Of a stretch of DNA of 64,000 nucleotides, positions 33,216 to 42,411 are shown one piece after another. The stretch covers positions 33,833 through 97,832 of the forward strand of contig CACCGT010000004.1 of assembly GCA_902545635.1 (NCBI GenBank), written 5' to 3'. The notes beneath the pieces are model-generated. The model did not search any database. It was not told the origin of the DNA and saw nothing but the letters and a program-made list of their open reading frames with translations. Source of the stretch: an uncultured Pelagibacteraceae bacterium (GTDB lineage Bacteria > Pseudomonadota > Alphaproteobacteria > Pelagibacterales > Pelagibacteraceae). The position numbers were made by a program, and so were the translations under genes. The number at the start of each line of letters is the position of its first letter. Positions within the stretch are counted from its first letter, which is position 1.

Positions 33216-33727
33216 TGAAAAAGTTCTTTTTATTAATTATACTTTTTCAAATTATTTCATTAAAAGCTTACTCAGAAGTTGTTTACATTGATATGAATTT
33301 TATTTTAAATAATTCTGAAGTTGGAAAATCGCTAAATAAATATCTTAAATCTCTTAATGATAAAAATCTGGCTAAGTATAAAGATATAGAAAATAAAATT
33401 GTTGAAAAAGAACAATCACTCTTGGCTCAACAAAACATACTTGAAAAAATCGAATTTGACAAAAAGTTTAATCAACTATCTAAAGAAGTTCAAAAATATA
33501 GATCGGACAAGAAAAAATCTTTAGAAAACATCAATAAGATAAAATTAGAAAATATAAAAAAAATTCTTGATGAATTGAATCCAATTGTTACTAAATATGT
33601 AAACGAAAATTCAATCTCATTAGTCATTCCTAAAAAAAATATTATTGCTGGAAAAAAAAATTTGGAAATTACAGAGGAAATATTAAAACTTCTTGATAAA
33701 AAAGTAAAAAAATTAAATTTAGAATGA
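33215..33727 (+). CDS. OmpH/Skp-family periplasmic chaperone
   Basis: Signal peptide, short coiled-coil protein (VVYIDMNFILNNSEVGKSLNKYL) between bamA and lpxD. Confidence 0.83.
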   Translation: MKKFFLLIILFQIISLKAYSEVVYIDMNFILNNSEVGKSLNKYLKSLNDKNLAKYKDIENKIVEKEQSLLAQQNILEKIEFDKKFNQLSKEVQKYRSDKKKSLENINKIKLENIKKILDELNPIVTKYVNENSISLVIPKKNIIAGKKNLEITEEILKLLDKKVKKLNLE

Positions 33728-34704
33728 AAAACATTTTTTTTAAAAAAAAAAAATATCTCGAGATTAATCATATTTTATTAAATTTAGAATTGAAGAAACT
33801 TAAAACTAATTTACAAATAAAAGATATAAAGGAATTAATGACAGCATCTAAAGATGATATAACTTTTTTTCATTCTATTAAATATTTAGATTTATTAAAA
33901 AAAACAAAATCAAAATTTGTTATAACAAATAAAAAATTTAGCAATGTTATTCCAAAAAAAATAAATGTTATTGAAGTTTCAAATGTCTTATTATCTGTAG
34001 CTAAGATTACTTCCTTATTTTATCCGCAAGCTCTTAAAGATAACTTTGATCTAAATGTAATGAATGTTGATAAAAAAAAATATCCAAAATTAGAAATTGG
34101 TAGGAATGTGCTTTTTGGACAAAATGTAAAAATTGGTAGTAGTTGCTCTATTGGACATAATACTATAATAGAGAGTAATGTAAGAATTGGTAATAACTGC
34201 AATATAGGTAGCAATGTAATTATTAAAAATACAATTATTGGAGATAATACAAATATATTAGATGGCGCTGTCATAGGTAAAAAAGGTTTTGGTTTTTTTC
34301 CTGATAAAGTAAAAAACTATAGATATCCACATATAGGATCAGTTTTAATTGGAAATAATGTTGAAATAGGATGTAATAATACAATAGACAGAGGTTCTTT
34401 GTCTGACACGATTATAGGTGATGGGACATTTTTGGATAATCAGGTACATATTGCACATAACGTAAAAATTGGAAAAAACTGTATAATTACTGGACAAGTT
34501 GGTTTTGCTGGTAGCTCAAAAATAGGTAATAAGGTTATAATTGGCGGTCAAGCTGGTATTTCAGGTCATTTGACCATAGGAGATAACGTACAAATAGGAG
34601 GAGGTAGTGGAGTAATTAAAAATATTCCTTCAAATACAAAAGTGATGGGATATCCTGCTAAAAATATCAGGAATTTTTTAAAGGAAAATAAATTAAATGA
34701 CTAA
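33724..34704 (+). CDS. lpxD: UDP-3-O-acylglucosamine N-acyltransferase
   Basis: Left-handed beta-helix hexapeptide repeats; DNQVHIAHNVKIGKNCIITGQVGFAGSSKIG. Confidence 0.95.
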   Translation: MKNIFFKKKKYLEINHILLNLELKKLKTNLQIKDIKELMTASKDDITFFHSIKYLDLLKKTKSKFVITNKKFSNVIPKKINVIEVSNVLLSVAKITSLFYPQALKDNFDLNVMNVDKKKYPKLEIGRNVLFGQNVKIGSSCSIGHNTIIESNVRIGNNCNIGSNVIIKNTIIGDNTNILDGAVIGKKGFGFFPDKVKNYRYPHIGSVLIGNNVEIGCNNTIDRGSLSDTIIGDGTFLDNQVHIAHNVKIGKNCIITGQVGFAGSSKIGNKVIIGGQAGISGHLTIGDNVQIGGGSGVIKNIPSNTKVMGYPAKNIRNFLKENKLND

Positions 34705-35143
34705 TTTAAATAAAGAAGAAATAAAGAACTTGTTACCCCACAGAGAACCAATGCTTCTTATAGATGAGTTAAAGGATATTAAAAAACTATTCTCAGCAAC
34801 AGCAATTGTTAATGTGAAAAAAAATAGCTTTTTTGTAAACGGTCACTTTCCTGGAGAACCAGTCATGCCTGGTGTGTTAATTGTTGAGGCATTTGGACAA
34901 GCCGCAGCAGCTTTGACTGCAGATGGATTAGATAAAGCAACTTACGATAACAAATTAGTATTTTTAATGACAATTGAGAAAGCAAGATTTAGAAATCCAG
35001 TCATACCTGATTGTGTATTGGAATTAAAAATAGAGGCTATCAGATCCCATGGAAGAGTTTGGAAATATAAGGGAACAGCTTTTGTAGGAGATAAAAAAAT
35101 GGCAGATGCAATATGGTCAGCCACTATTGTGGATAGAAAGTAA
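34697..35143 (+). CDS. fabZ: 3-hydroxyacyl-ACP dehydratase FabZ
   Basis: LLPHREPMLLIDEL, NGHFPGEPVMPGVLIVEAFGQAAA. Confidence 0.97.
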   Translation: MTNLNKEEIKNLLPHREPMLLIDELKDIKKLFSATAIVNVKKNSFFVNGHFPGEPVMPGVLIVEAFGQAAAALTADGLDKATYDNKLVFLMTIEKARFRNPVIPDCVLELKIEAIRSHGRVWKYKGTAFVGDKKMADAIWSATIVDRK

Positions 35144-35198
35144 TAATTAGTAGTAATAGTTGATAAGAAAAAAATCTTAAATTTGTTATTTTGAATTT

Positions 35199-35981
35199 GT
35201 GATACACAAAACAGCTATTGTTGATAAAAATGCTAAAATTGCGGATAGTGTTGAAATAGGACCATATTCTATTATAGGACCAAATGTTGAAATTGGAGAT
35301 AATACAGTATTATATTCTCATGTAAATATTGCCGGCAATACAATAATTGGAAACAATAATCTGATTTATCCCTTTTCTTCAATTGGAACTCCTCCACAAG
35401 ATTTAAAATATAAAGGTGAAAAAAATTCATTAATTATAGGAAATAGCAATATATTTAGAGAGTATGTAAATATAAATCCAGGAACAGAGCAAGGTGGTGG
35501 AATTACAAGTATTGGAGATAATAATTTATTTATGGTTTATTGTCATGTAGCTCATGACTGCAAAATTTCAAGCAATATAGTATTGGCTAATAATGTTCAA
35601 GTTGGAGGTCATGTTACAATTCAAAGAAATGCAGTTATTGGAGGGAGCTGTGCAATACACCAATTTTCTAGAATAGGTGAAGCTGCAATGATAGGCGGAA
35701 TGACAGGTGTGTTAAGTGATGTAATTCCATTTGGTCTTTCTTTGGGCAATAGAAATAATTTAATTGGATTAAATCTTATTGGATTAAGAAGATCTAAAGT
35801 TTCAAATGAAAATATTAAAAAAGTTCAATTAGCATATGAAATAATATTTAAAACTCCAAGTTTTAGAGAAAATATAGAAGGACTTAATAACGATCTTAAA
35901 AATAATGAATTTGTCAAAAAAATACTTAATTTTATAAATTCAGATAAAAAAAGACCAATATCACTTCCACTTAGTAAATAA
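35199..35981 (+). CDS. lpxA: UDP-N-acetylglucosamine acyltransferase (GTG start)
   Basis: Hexapeptide repeats, MVYCHVAHDCKISSNIVLANNVQVGGHV, IGLRR. Confidence 0.96.
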   Translation: MIHKTAIVDKNAKIADSVEIGPYSIIGPNVEIGDNTVLYSHVNIAGNTIIGNNNLIYPFSSIGTPPQDLKYKGEKNSLIIGNSNIFREYVNINPGTEQGGGITSIGDNNLFMVYCHVAHDCKISSNIVLANNVQVGGHVTIQRNAVIGGSCAIHQFSRIGEAAMIGGMTGVLSDVIPFGLSLGNRNNLIGLNLIGLRRSKVSNENIKKVQLAYEIIFKTPSFRENIEGLNNDLKNNEFVKKILNFINSDKKRPISLPLSK

Positions 35982-36772
35982 TGATAGGACTTTTTTTAGG
36001 AGAAAAAAATTTACCAAATGAAATTGTAAAAAAAATAGAGAGAAAGAAGATAAAATATTTCATTATAGATCTTACAAAAAATAATAAATTTAAAAAAAAT
36101 AAGAATAGTTTTTTCATTAATATAGGTAAATTTGGTGAAATTCTAAAACTAATTAAATCAAAAAAATGTAATAAGGTTATATTTGCTGGAAATATAATTA
36201 AACCTAAATTATCAAAACTAAAATTAGACATAAGAGGACTGTTTTATATCCCAAGAATAGTTAAAGCATCAAAATTAGGTGATGCTGCAATATTAAAAGT
36301 TTTAATAAAAATTTTGTCAGAAAATAAAATAAAAGTTATTAAATTAAATACTTTCAATCCAGAATTAACTTTAAAGAAAGGAGTTTTTACAAAAATTAAA
36401 CCAAATCTACTAGAAAAAAAGGATATATCAAAAGGAATTAGAACATTAAAAAAAATAAATTCCTACAATCATACTCAAGCGGTTATTATAAGAAACAATA
36501 AAATCATTTCTAGAGAGTCAAGAAAAGGCACAAAAGAAATGATAAAATCTGTCCCTAAATCCAAAATTAAAAAAGGTATTCTAATAAAAATGCCTAAAGT
36601 AAAACAAGATTTAAGGGTAGATTTACCAACAATAGGAATAGATACATTTAAAGATTGTAATAAAGTTGGCATCAAAGGGATTGTGGTTAAATCAAATCAA
36701 AATATTATATTAAATAAAGAAGTCTGCATTAAATATGCTAATCAAAATAAACTTTTTCTTATTTCTATATGA
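35981..36772 (+). CDS. lpxI: UDP-2,3-diacylglucosamine diphosphatase LpxI (DUF1009)
   Basis: Located between lpxA and lpxB; KVIFAGNI, LGDAAILKVLIKIL, PTIGIDTFKDCNKVGIKGIVVKSNQNIIL. Confidence 0.9.
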   Translation: MIGLFLGEKNLPNEIVKKIERKKIKYFIIDLTKNNKFKKNKNSFFINIGKFGEILKLIKSKKCNKVIFAGNIIKPKLSKLKLDIRGLFYIPRIVKASKLGDAAILKVLIKILSENKIKVIKLNTFNPELTLKKGVFTKIKPNLLEKKDISKGIRTLKKINSYNHTQAVIIRNNKIISRESRKGTKEMIKSVPKSKIKKGILIKMPKVKQDLRVDLPTIGIDTFKDCNKVGIKGIVVKSNQNIILNKEVCIKYANQNKLFLISI

Positions 36773-37899
36773 AAAAAATTTTTGTTCTTACAGGTGAACC
36801 ATCGGGAGATAAATTAGCATCTGAGGTAATATCACAAATAAAAACAAAAAGAACTGATATAGAATTCCTAAGCGTTGGTGGTGCAAATTTAGAAAAGTTA
36901 GGCATAAAGACAATCTATGAGCAAAAAGAAATCACATTTATAGCTTTTACCGATATATTATTAAATTTTTTTAAAATAAAACGTAAAATAAAAGATACTG
37001 TTAATGAAATCTTAAAATTTAACCCAAATATTTTATTTAGTGTTGATAGTCCAGATTTTACATTAAGAGTAGCAAAATTAGTAAAAGAGAAAAATCCAAA
37101 AATAAAAATAATTCATTTTATTGCACCCAAAGTTTGGGCATGGAGAGAGGGAAGAGTTAAGAAAATGAAGGAATTTTTAGACCATATTTTATTACTTTTT
37201 AAGTTTGAAAAGGAATATTTTGATAAAGAAAAACTGACTAATACATTTGTAGGTCATCCTTTGTTGGATAAAAAAATTAATAAAAATATCCAAATAGACC
37301 AATTTATAGATAAAAAAAATACTATATCAATTTTTCCTGGAAGTAGAATCTCAGAGATTATTTATCATATGCCAATTCTAATTAATTTTATAAAAAAAAT
37401 GAATATCAAGGATCCTAATTATAATTTTATATTTCATGCAACCGATAAAAATAAAGAACTAATATCGAGTTATATTTTAAAAGAATCTATACAAAATCTA
37501 GAAATTATTAGCGATGATAAAATTAAAACTGCTGTTTTAAATAAATCAATTTTTGCGGTAGTAAAATCTGGGACAGTTTCCTTAGAGGTGTGTAAAATGA
37601 ATATTCCATCAGTAATTATATATAAGATGAATTTTATAAATTTTTATTTAGCAAAATTTCTACTAAATATAAAATTTGTTAATATGATAAATATTATCAA
37701 TAATAGAGAGGTTATTCCAGAGTTGATACAATCCGAATGTAATGCTGATGAAATATTTAAAAGTGTTTACTATTTTCTAAAAAAACCAGATTTAATTTCT
37801 AAACAAAAAGATGAAATAAAAAAAACTCTTGAAACCTTGACCTCTCCTAGCTCCTCATCTGAAGAAGCATCAAATATTATCTTATCCTATATTTCCTAA
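36769..37899 (+). CDS. lpxB: lipid-A-disaccharide synthase
   Basis: LTGEPSGDKLASEVI, HFIAPKVWAWREGRVKKMKEFLDHILLLFKFE, FPGSRISEI. Confidence 0.97.
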   Translation: MKKIFVLTGEPSGDKLASEVISQIKTKRTDIEFLSVGGANLEKLGIKTIYEQKEITFIAFTDILLNFFKIKRKIKDTVNEILKFNPNILFSVDSPDFTLRVAKLVKEKNPKIKIIHFIAPKVWAWREGRVKKMKEFLDHILLLFKFEKEYFDKEKLTNTFVGHPLLDKKINKNIQIDQFIDKKNTISIFPGSRISEIIYHMPILINFIKKMNIKDPNYNFIFHATDKNKELISSYILKESIQNLEIISDDKIKTAVLNKSIFAVVKSGTVSLEVCKMNIPSVIIYKMNFINFYLAKFLLNIKFVNMINIINNREVIPELIQSECNADEIFKSVYYFLKKPDLISKQKDEIKKTLETLTSPSSSSEEASNIILSYIS

Positions 37900-39276
37900 T
37901 CTTTTTACTACCTCGTTTTTTCCAAGAGATAATATTATATCATATATTCCTGGACCAAATTTAGATCCTGTTAACATTATTCGTAATGGCTGCCCTATGC
38001 CCTTAAAATTTGTATTATTCAATTTTATTAACGCATTTATTATTTGTTCTAAATTTTCTCTATCAAAAATTTCTAATTCTGAAATCTTCTCTTTAAATAA
38101 ATGTATTATTTTTTTTGCTTCATCGTTTATCAGCTCTTTATCATTTTCGTTAAAAATAACTTTATCATTTAATATGTATTTAGAATTGTTAAATATATCC
38201 TCAAGTGTCTTTGCCTTATTTTTTAAAAATGTTAATGAACTTTTTATTGTATTTTCTTTATCTTCTTGAATTCTTTCTTTATACATTTCACAATATTCTT
38301 TTAACTTTTCGTACAATATATTTTCTTCACTATTTTTAATGTAATATTCATTCATAGAAAGAATTCTACTCATATCAAGTTTTGAAGGTGATTTACCTAT
38401 TCCTTCTAAATCAAAAAGTTTTATACTTTCATCTAAGCTAAAAATTTCCTTATCTTTATAAGACCATCCTAACCTAAGTAGGTAATTTCTAAGTGATTCA
38501 GGTAGAATCCCAATTTTTGAGTAATCTTCTAATGTTGAGGCATTGTCTCTTTTTGATAATTTCTTACCATCTATTGTGTGAATAAGAGGTATATGAGCAA
38601 ATTGTGGAATATCCCATCCTAGTGCTTCATATATCTGTATTTGTTTAAAAGTATTAATTTTATGATCATCTCCTCTTATAATATGTGTCATTCCCATATT
38701 ATGATCATCAACTGACGCAGATAAATTATATGTTGGTGTTTCGTCATTTCTTAAAATAACAAAATCCTCAATAGTATTATTTTCAATCTCCACGTTTCCT
38801 TGAACTAAGTCTTTTAGTAGAGAAGTGCCTTCTATTTTACTTTTAAATCTTATAACTGGTTTTATCCCCATTGGGGCTTGATCTTCAGAAATATCACGCC
38901 ATTTTCGATTATAGACATAAGGAATTTTTTTTTGTTTGGCTCTTTTCTTTTGTTCCTCTATTTCCTCTGCGCTACAAAAGCATTTATAAGCATTTCCATT
39001 TTCTAATAATCTTTTAGCAATAGTTACGTGTTCGCCAATCATTTTTGATTGAATATACTCTTCACCATCGTGTTCAATTCCCATCCATTTTAGAGAATTA
39101 ATTATTTGAATTTTATGTTCTTCCTTAGATCTTTCTTTATCAGTGTCTTCTATCCTTAAATAAAATTTACCTGAATTATTCTTTGAAAATAACCAATTAA
39201 ATAGAGCTGTTCTTACTCCACCAATATGAAGAGGACCGGTAGGAGAAGGAGCAAATCTAGTTGCTACTTTTTTCAT
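37882..39276 (-). CDS. gltX: glutamyl-tRNA synthetase
   Basis: RFAPSPTGPLHIGGVRTALFNWLFS; GKKLSKRDNASTLEDY (KLSKR). Confidence 0.97.
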   Translation of the reverse strand: MKKVATRFAPSPTGPLHIGGVRTALFNWLFSKNNSGKFYLRIEDTDKERSKEEHKIQIINSLKWMGIEHDGEEYIQSKMIGEHVTIAKRLLENGNAYKCFCSAEEIEEQKKRAKQKKIPYVYNRKWRDISEDQAPMGIKPVIRFKSKIEGTSLLKDLVQGNVEIENNTIEDFVILRNDETPTYNLSASVDDHNMGMTHIIRGDDHKINTFKQIQIYEALGWDIPQFAHIPLIHTIDGKKLSKRDNASTLEDYSKIGILPESLRNYLLRLGWSYKDKEIFSLDESIKLFDLEGIGKSPSKLDMSRILSMNEYYIKNSEENILYEKLKEYCEMYKERIQEDKENTIKSSLTFLKNKAKTLEDIFNNSKYILNDKVIFNENDKELINDEAKKIIHLFKEKISELEIFDRENLEQIINALIKLNNTNFKGIGQPLRIMLTGSKFGPGIYDIILSLGKNEVVKRLGNIG

Positions 39277-39295
39277 GGGATTTATTTAGACTATT

Positions 39296-39979
39296 TTACT
39301 GAAAGTTTCTATATAAAGATACAAGAATTCCTTGAACTTTCACTCTATCTGGGCCAAAGATTTTTGTTTCGTAATTTCTATTTGCACTTTCTAATGCAAC
39401 AGTTTTACCTTTTCTTCTAATTCTTTTCAACATAGCCTCATGATCATCAATTAAAGCTACTACAATTTTTCCATTATCTGCAGTATCTGCTTTTTTTACA
39501 ATAACAGTATCACCATCATTTATTCCAGCTTCAATCATAGAATCCCCTTGAACCTTTAAACCAAAAAATTCTCCATCTTTTTCAATATTTGCTGGTAGTG
39601 GAATTCTTGAAACTTCATTCTGTATAGCTTCAACTGGAGTCCCTGCAGCAATTTTTCCAAGAACAGGGATTTCTGTATCATTAGAATTATTTAAATTTTC
39701 CTCATCTAATCCTCCCTTAATAACGCTTGGAGAAAAACTGTTATAAATATCGTTTGCAGATGCAGTTTCAGGTAACTTAATTACTTCTAAAGCTCTTGCT
39801 TTATGGGCTAATCTTTTAATAAAACCTCTTTCTTCTAATGCACTAATAAGTCTGTGAATGCCAGATTTAGATTTTAAATTTAACGATTCTTTCATTTCCT
39901 CGTATGAAGGGGACACACCCGTAGATCTCAACTTTTTGTTGATAAAGATAAGTAGGTTTTTTTGTTTTTTAGTTAACAT
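39296..39979 (-). CDS. lexA: LexA repressor
   Basis: [29 protein letters not shown]; cleavage site [17 protein letters not shown]. Start at 39979 preferred over 40030, which would read through the operator. Confidence 0.96.
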   Translation of the reverse strand: MLTKKQKNLLIFINKKLRSTGVSPSYEEMKESLNLKSKSGIHRLISALEERGFIKRLAHKARALEVIKLPETASANDIYNSFSPSVIKGGLDEENLNNSNDTEIPVLGKIAAGTPVEAIQNEVSRIPLPANIEKDGEFFGLKVQGDSMIEAGINDGDTVIVKKADTADNGKIVVALIDDHEAMLKRIRRKGKTVALESANRNYETKIFGPDRVKVQGILVSLYRNFQ

Positions 39980-40001
39980 AGAACAAATTAAGTACATCGA
40001 T

Positions 40002-40016
40002 GTTCTATAAAAGTTC
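40002..40016. promoter_or_regulatory. LexA operator (alphaproteobacterial SOS box) upstream of lexA
   Basis: GTTCTATAAAAGTTC = GTTC-N7-GTTC, 22 bp upstream of the lexA start codon. Confidence 0.8.
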
Positions 40017-40063
40017 CTCAATTTATACAACAGCTAAAAAGCATTATAAATCGTGGAAAATTT

Positions 40064-40855
40064 CTACAAAAGAGAAAAAATATTATTATTTTCTAAATCT
40101 TTTAAAAGTGATTCACCAATTAAAAAAGTGCTTATTGAGGTCCTGTTTTTTATATCAAGCAATTCATCTTTTGTTTTGAGACCACTCTCAGAAATTAGAG
40201 GGGAAGAGTGATTTGAAACAACATCATATATATCATAAGTTGTATTTATCTCAGTTTTAAGAGTTTTTAGGTTTCGATTATTTATACCAATCAAAGCATC
40301 CGGATATTTTAATGATTTTTCTGCCTCCTCAACTGTATGAACTTCAACAATTACACTCATATTATACTTTAAAGCCTCCTCGTAAATTTCATCAGCAGTT
40401 TTTTCAGAAATACCGGCTAATATAATCAGGACTGCATCAGCCCCGTAACTTTTTGCTAAAGGTACTTGAAATTTATCAACAAAAAAATCTTTACAAAGAA
40501 TGGGTAATTCAATTTTTTTTTTAATTTCAGAAATATGAGATAGATTTCCTAAAAAAAAATCTTCTTCGGTTAATACAGACAGACATGTTACATTCTTAGA
40601 ATTATATATATTGGCAATTTTAACCGGGTCATAGTCATCTATCAAAATACCCGCAGATGGACTTGCTTTTTTTATTTCAGCAATTATAGATATTTTATTT
40701 TCTGAGTTTTTTGTTTGTATTTTCTTTTTAAAATCAAAAAAAAAGCGATTCTCATTTGTTGCATCAAATAAGCTGTTTATATCAATTTCAAGTTTTAATT
40801 TTGCAATTTTAGTTTTCTTTCGATCAATTATTTTCTGAAGGATATTTTCAGACAT
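40064..40855 (-). CDS. trpC: indole-3-glycerol phosphate synthase
   Basis: IIAEIKKASPSAGIL, PILCKDFFVDKFQVPLAKSYGADAVLII, IGINNRNLKTL. Confidence 0.96.
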   Translation of the reverse strand: MSENILQKIIDRKKTKIAKLKLEIDINSLFDATNENRFFFDFKKKIQTKNSENKISIIAEIKKASPSAGILIDDYDPVKIANIYNSKNVTCLSVLTEEDFFLGNLSHISEIKKKIELPILCKDFFVDKFQVPLAKSYGADAVLIILAGISEKTADEIYEEALKYNMSVIVEVHTVEEAEKSLKYPDALIGINNRNLKTLKTEINTTYDIYDVVSNHSSPLISESGLKTKDELLDIKNRTSISTFLIGESLLKDLENNNIFSLL

Positions 40856-41840
40856 TTTGTAAACTTTTTATATATTTGAATGCTGCTCCAGACTTAATAA
40901 AACCTCTAGTATAATTATAAGCAATTTTAAAATCATCATATTTTTCAGATACCATTAATCCTGCTGCAGCATTTAAACATACAGCTTTTGAAAAATCATT
41001 ATCTTCACCTTCAAAAATATTTAAAATTTTATCAGAATTAAATTTAGCGTCATCCCCAATTAAATTTTCGAATTTATCAGCATTAATATTTAATTCATCA
41101 GGGTCAATTATAAACTCTGATATTTCATTATTTTTTAATTGCACAATATTAGTTTTAGCATAAGGTGATATTTCATCTAGACCATCTTCACTATTTACAA
41201 TCCAAGCAAATTTTAAATTTAAATTTTTAAGAGCATTCGCAAAAATTTTAAGAAGTTTGTTATCAAAAACACCAATTACCTGCCTCTCAACAAGTGCTGG
41301 GCTGCTTAATGGGCCTATCATATTAAAAATTGTCCTTTTTCCTATTTTTTTTCTTGTTGGACCAACATATTTCATTGCCGAGTGGTAATTTGGTGCAAAC
41401 ATAAAACCAAAATTGTCATTTTTAATCTGTTCCTCGATTTGTTTTGGTTCTAAATTGATATTTATGTTTAAAGCTTCAAGAACGTCAGCTGACCCACATT
41501 TTGATGAAACTGCTTTATTTCCATGCTTTGCTACTTTAACACCCATGCTTGCTAACAACAGCGCTGATGCAGTTGAAATATTAAGAGTATCTTTTCCATC
41601 TCCTCCAGTTCCACAGGTATCAATGCAATTTTCAACTTTTACTCTTTTTGACTTATCTCTTAATATATATACACCTCCAGCTATTTCATCTGAAACCTCA
41701 CCTTTGTCTGATAATAAAGTTAAAAAATCATAAATTTGTTGATCACTAGCCTCACCATTCATTAAAATCTTAAATGCATTTTTACTTTCATCAAAATTTA
41801 AATTTATTTTGTTTCTAAGCTTTTCTAAAAATTGATCCAT
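40848..41840 (-). CDS. trpD: anthranilate phosphoribosyltransferase
   Basis: DTCGTGGDGKDTLNISTASALLLASMGVKVAKHGNKAVSSKCGSADVLEALN. Confidence 0.97.
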   Translation of the reverse strand: MDQFLEKLRNKINLNFDESKNAFKILMNGEASDQQIYDFLTLLSDKGEVSDEIAGGVYILRDKSKRVKVENCIDTCGTGGDGKDTLNISTASALLLASMGVKVAKHGNKAVSSKCGSADVLEALNININLEPKQIEEQIKNDNFGFMFAPNYHSAMKYVGPTRKKIGKRTIFNMIGPLSSPALVERQVIGVFDNKLLKIFANALKNLNLKFAWIVNSEDGLDEISPYAKTNIVQLKNNEISEFIIDPDELNINADKFENLIGDDAKFNSDKILNIFEGEDNDFSKAVCLNAAAGLMVSEKYDDFKIAYNYTRGFIKSGAAFKYIKSLQNV

Positions 41841-41842
41841 TT

Positions 41843-42406
41843 TTACTCTTTTACAAAGTTCTCTAAAATTTTTAAACCATATTTAGTTTTGATACTTTCA
41901 GGATGAAATTGAACTCCATGAACTTTATATTCCTTATGCATAACACCCATAATTGTCCCGTCGGATGTACTAGATGTAATTTTTAAATCTTTAGATAAGG
42001 ATTTTCTATCAATTACTAAACTATGATATCTTGTAGCTGTGAAATTTTTCGGTAAATTATTAAGAATACCAATTTTCTTATTTATAATATTGCTTGTCTT
42101 TCCATGTACAAGTTCTTTAGCTTGAGTTATCCTAGAACCAAATATTTGACCAATTATTTGATGACCTAAACAAACGCCAAGGATCGGCATTTTTTTATAC
42201 AAATTTTTTACTATCTTTAAACAATTTCCAGATTGATTAGGATTTCCAGGACCTGGAGATATTACAATTTTATTATACTTTTTTTTTAAAATAAAATGAT
42301 GATCTACTTTATCATTTCTAAAAACATCTACTTTAGAAAAAGATGAAAGATAGTGATATAAATTGAATGTAAAACTATCATAATTATCAATTAAAATTAT
42401 TTTCAT
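41843..42406 (-). CDS. trpG: anthranilate synthase glutamine amidotransferase component
   Basis: IDNYDSFTFNLYHYL, ISPGPGNPNQSG, PILGVCLGHQIIGQIFG, VQFHPES. Confidence 0.96.
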   Translation of the reverse strand: MKIILIDNYDSFTFNLYHYLSSFSKVDVFRNDKVDHHFILKKKYNKIVISPGPGNPNQSGNCLKIVKNLYKKMPILGVCLGHQIIGQIFGSRITQAKELVHGKTSNIINKKIGILNNLPKNFTATRYHSLVIDRKSLSKDLKITSSTSDGTIMGVMHKEYKVHGVQFHPESIKTKYGLKILENFVKE

Positions 42407-42411
42407 AATAC

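Noticed and set aside
34100-35800. Repetitive IG-N pattern in lpxD and lpxA resembling DNA repeats
   Set aside because: These are the hexapeptide repeats of left-handed beta-helix acyltransferases, not a mobile or CRISPR repeat.
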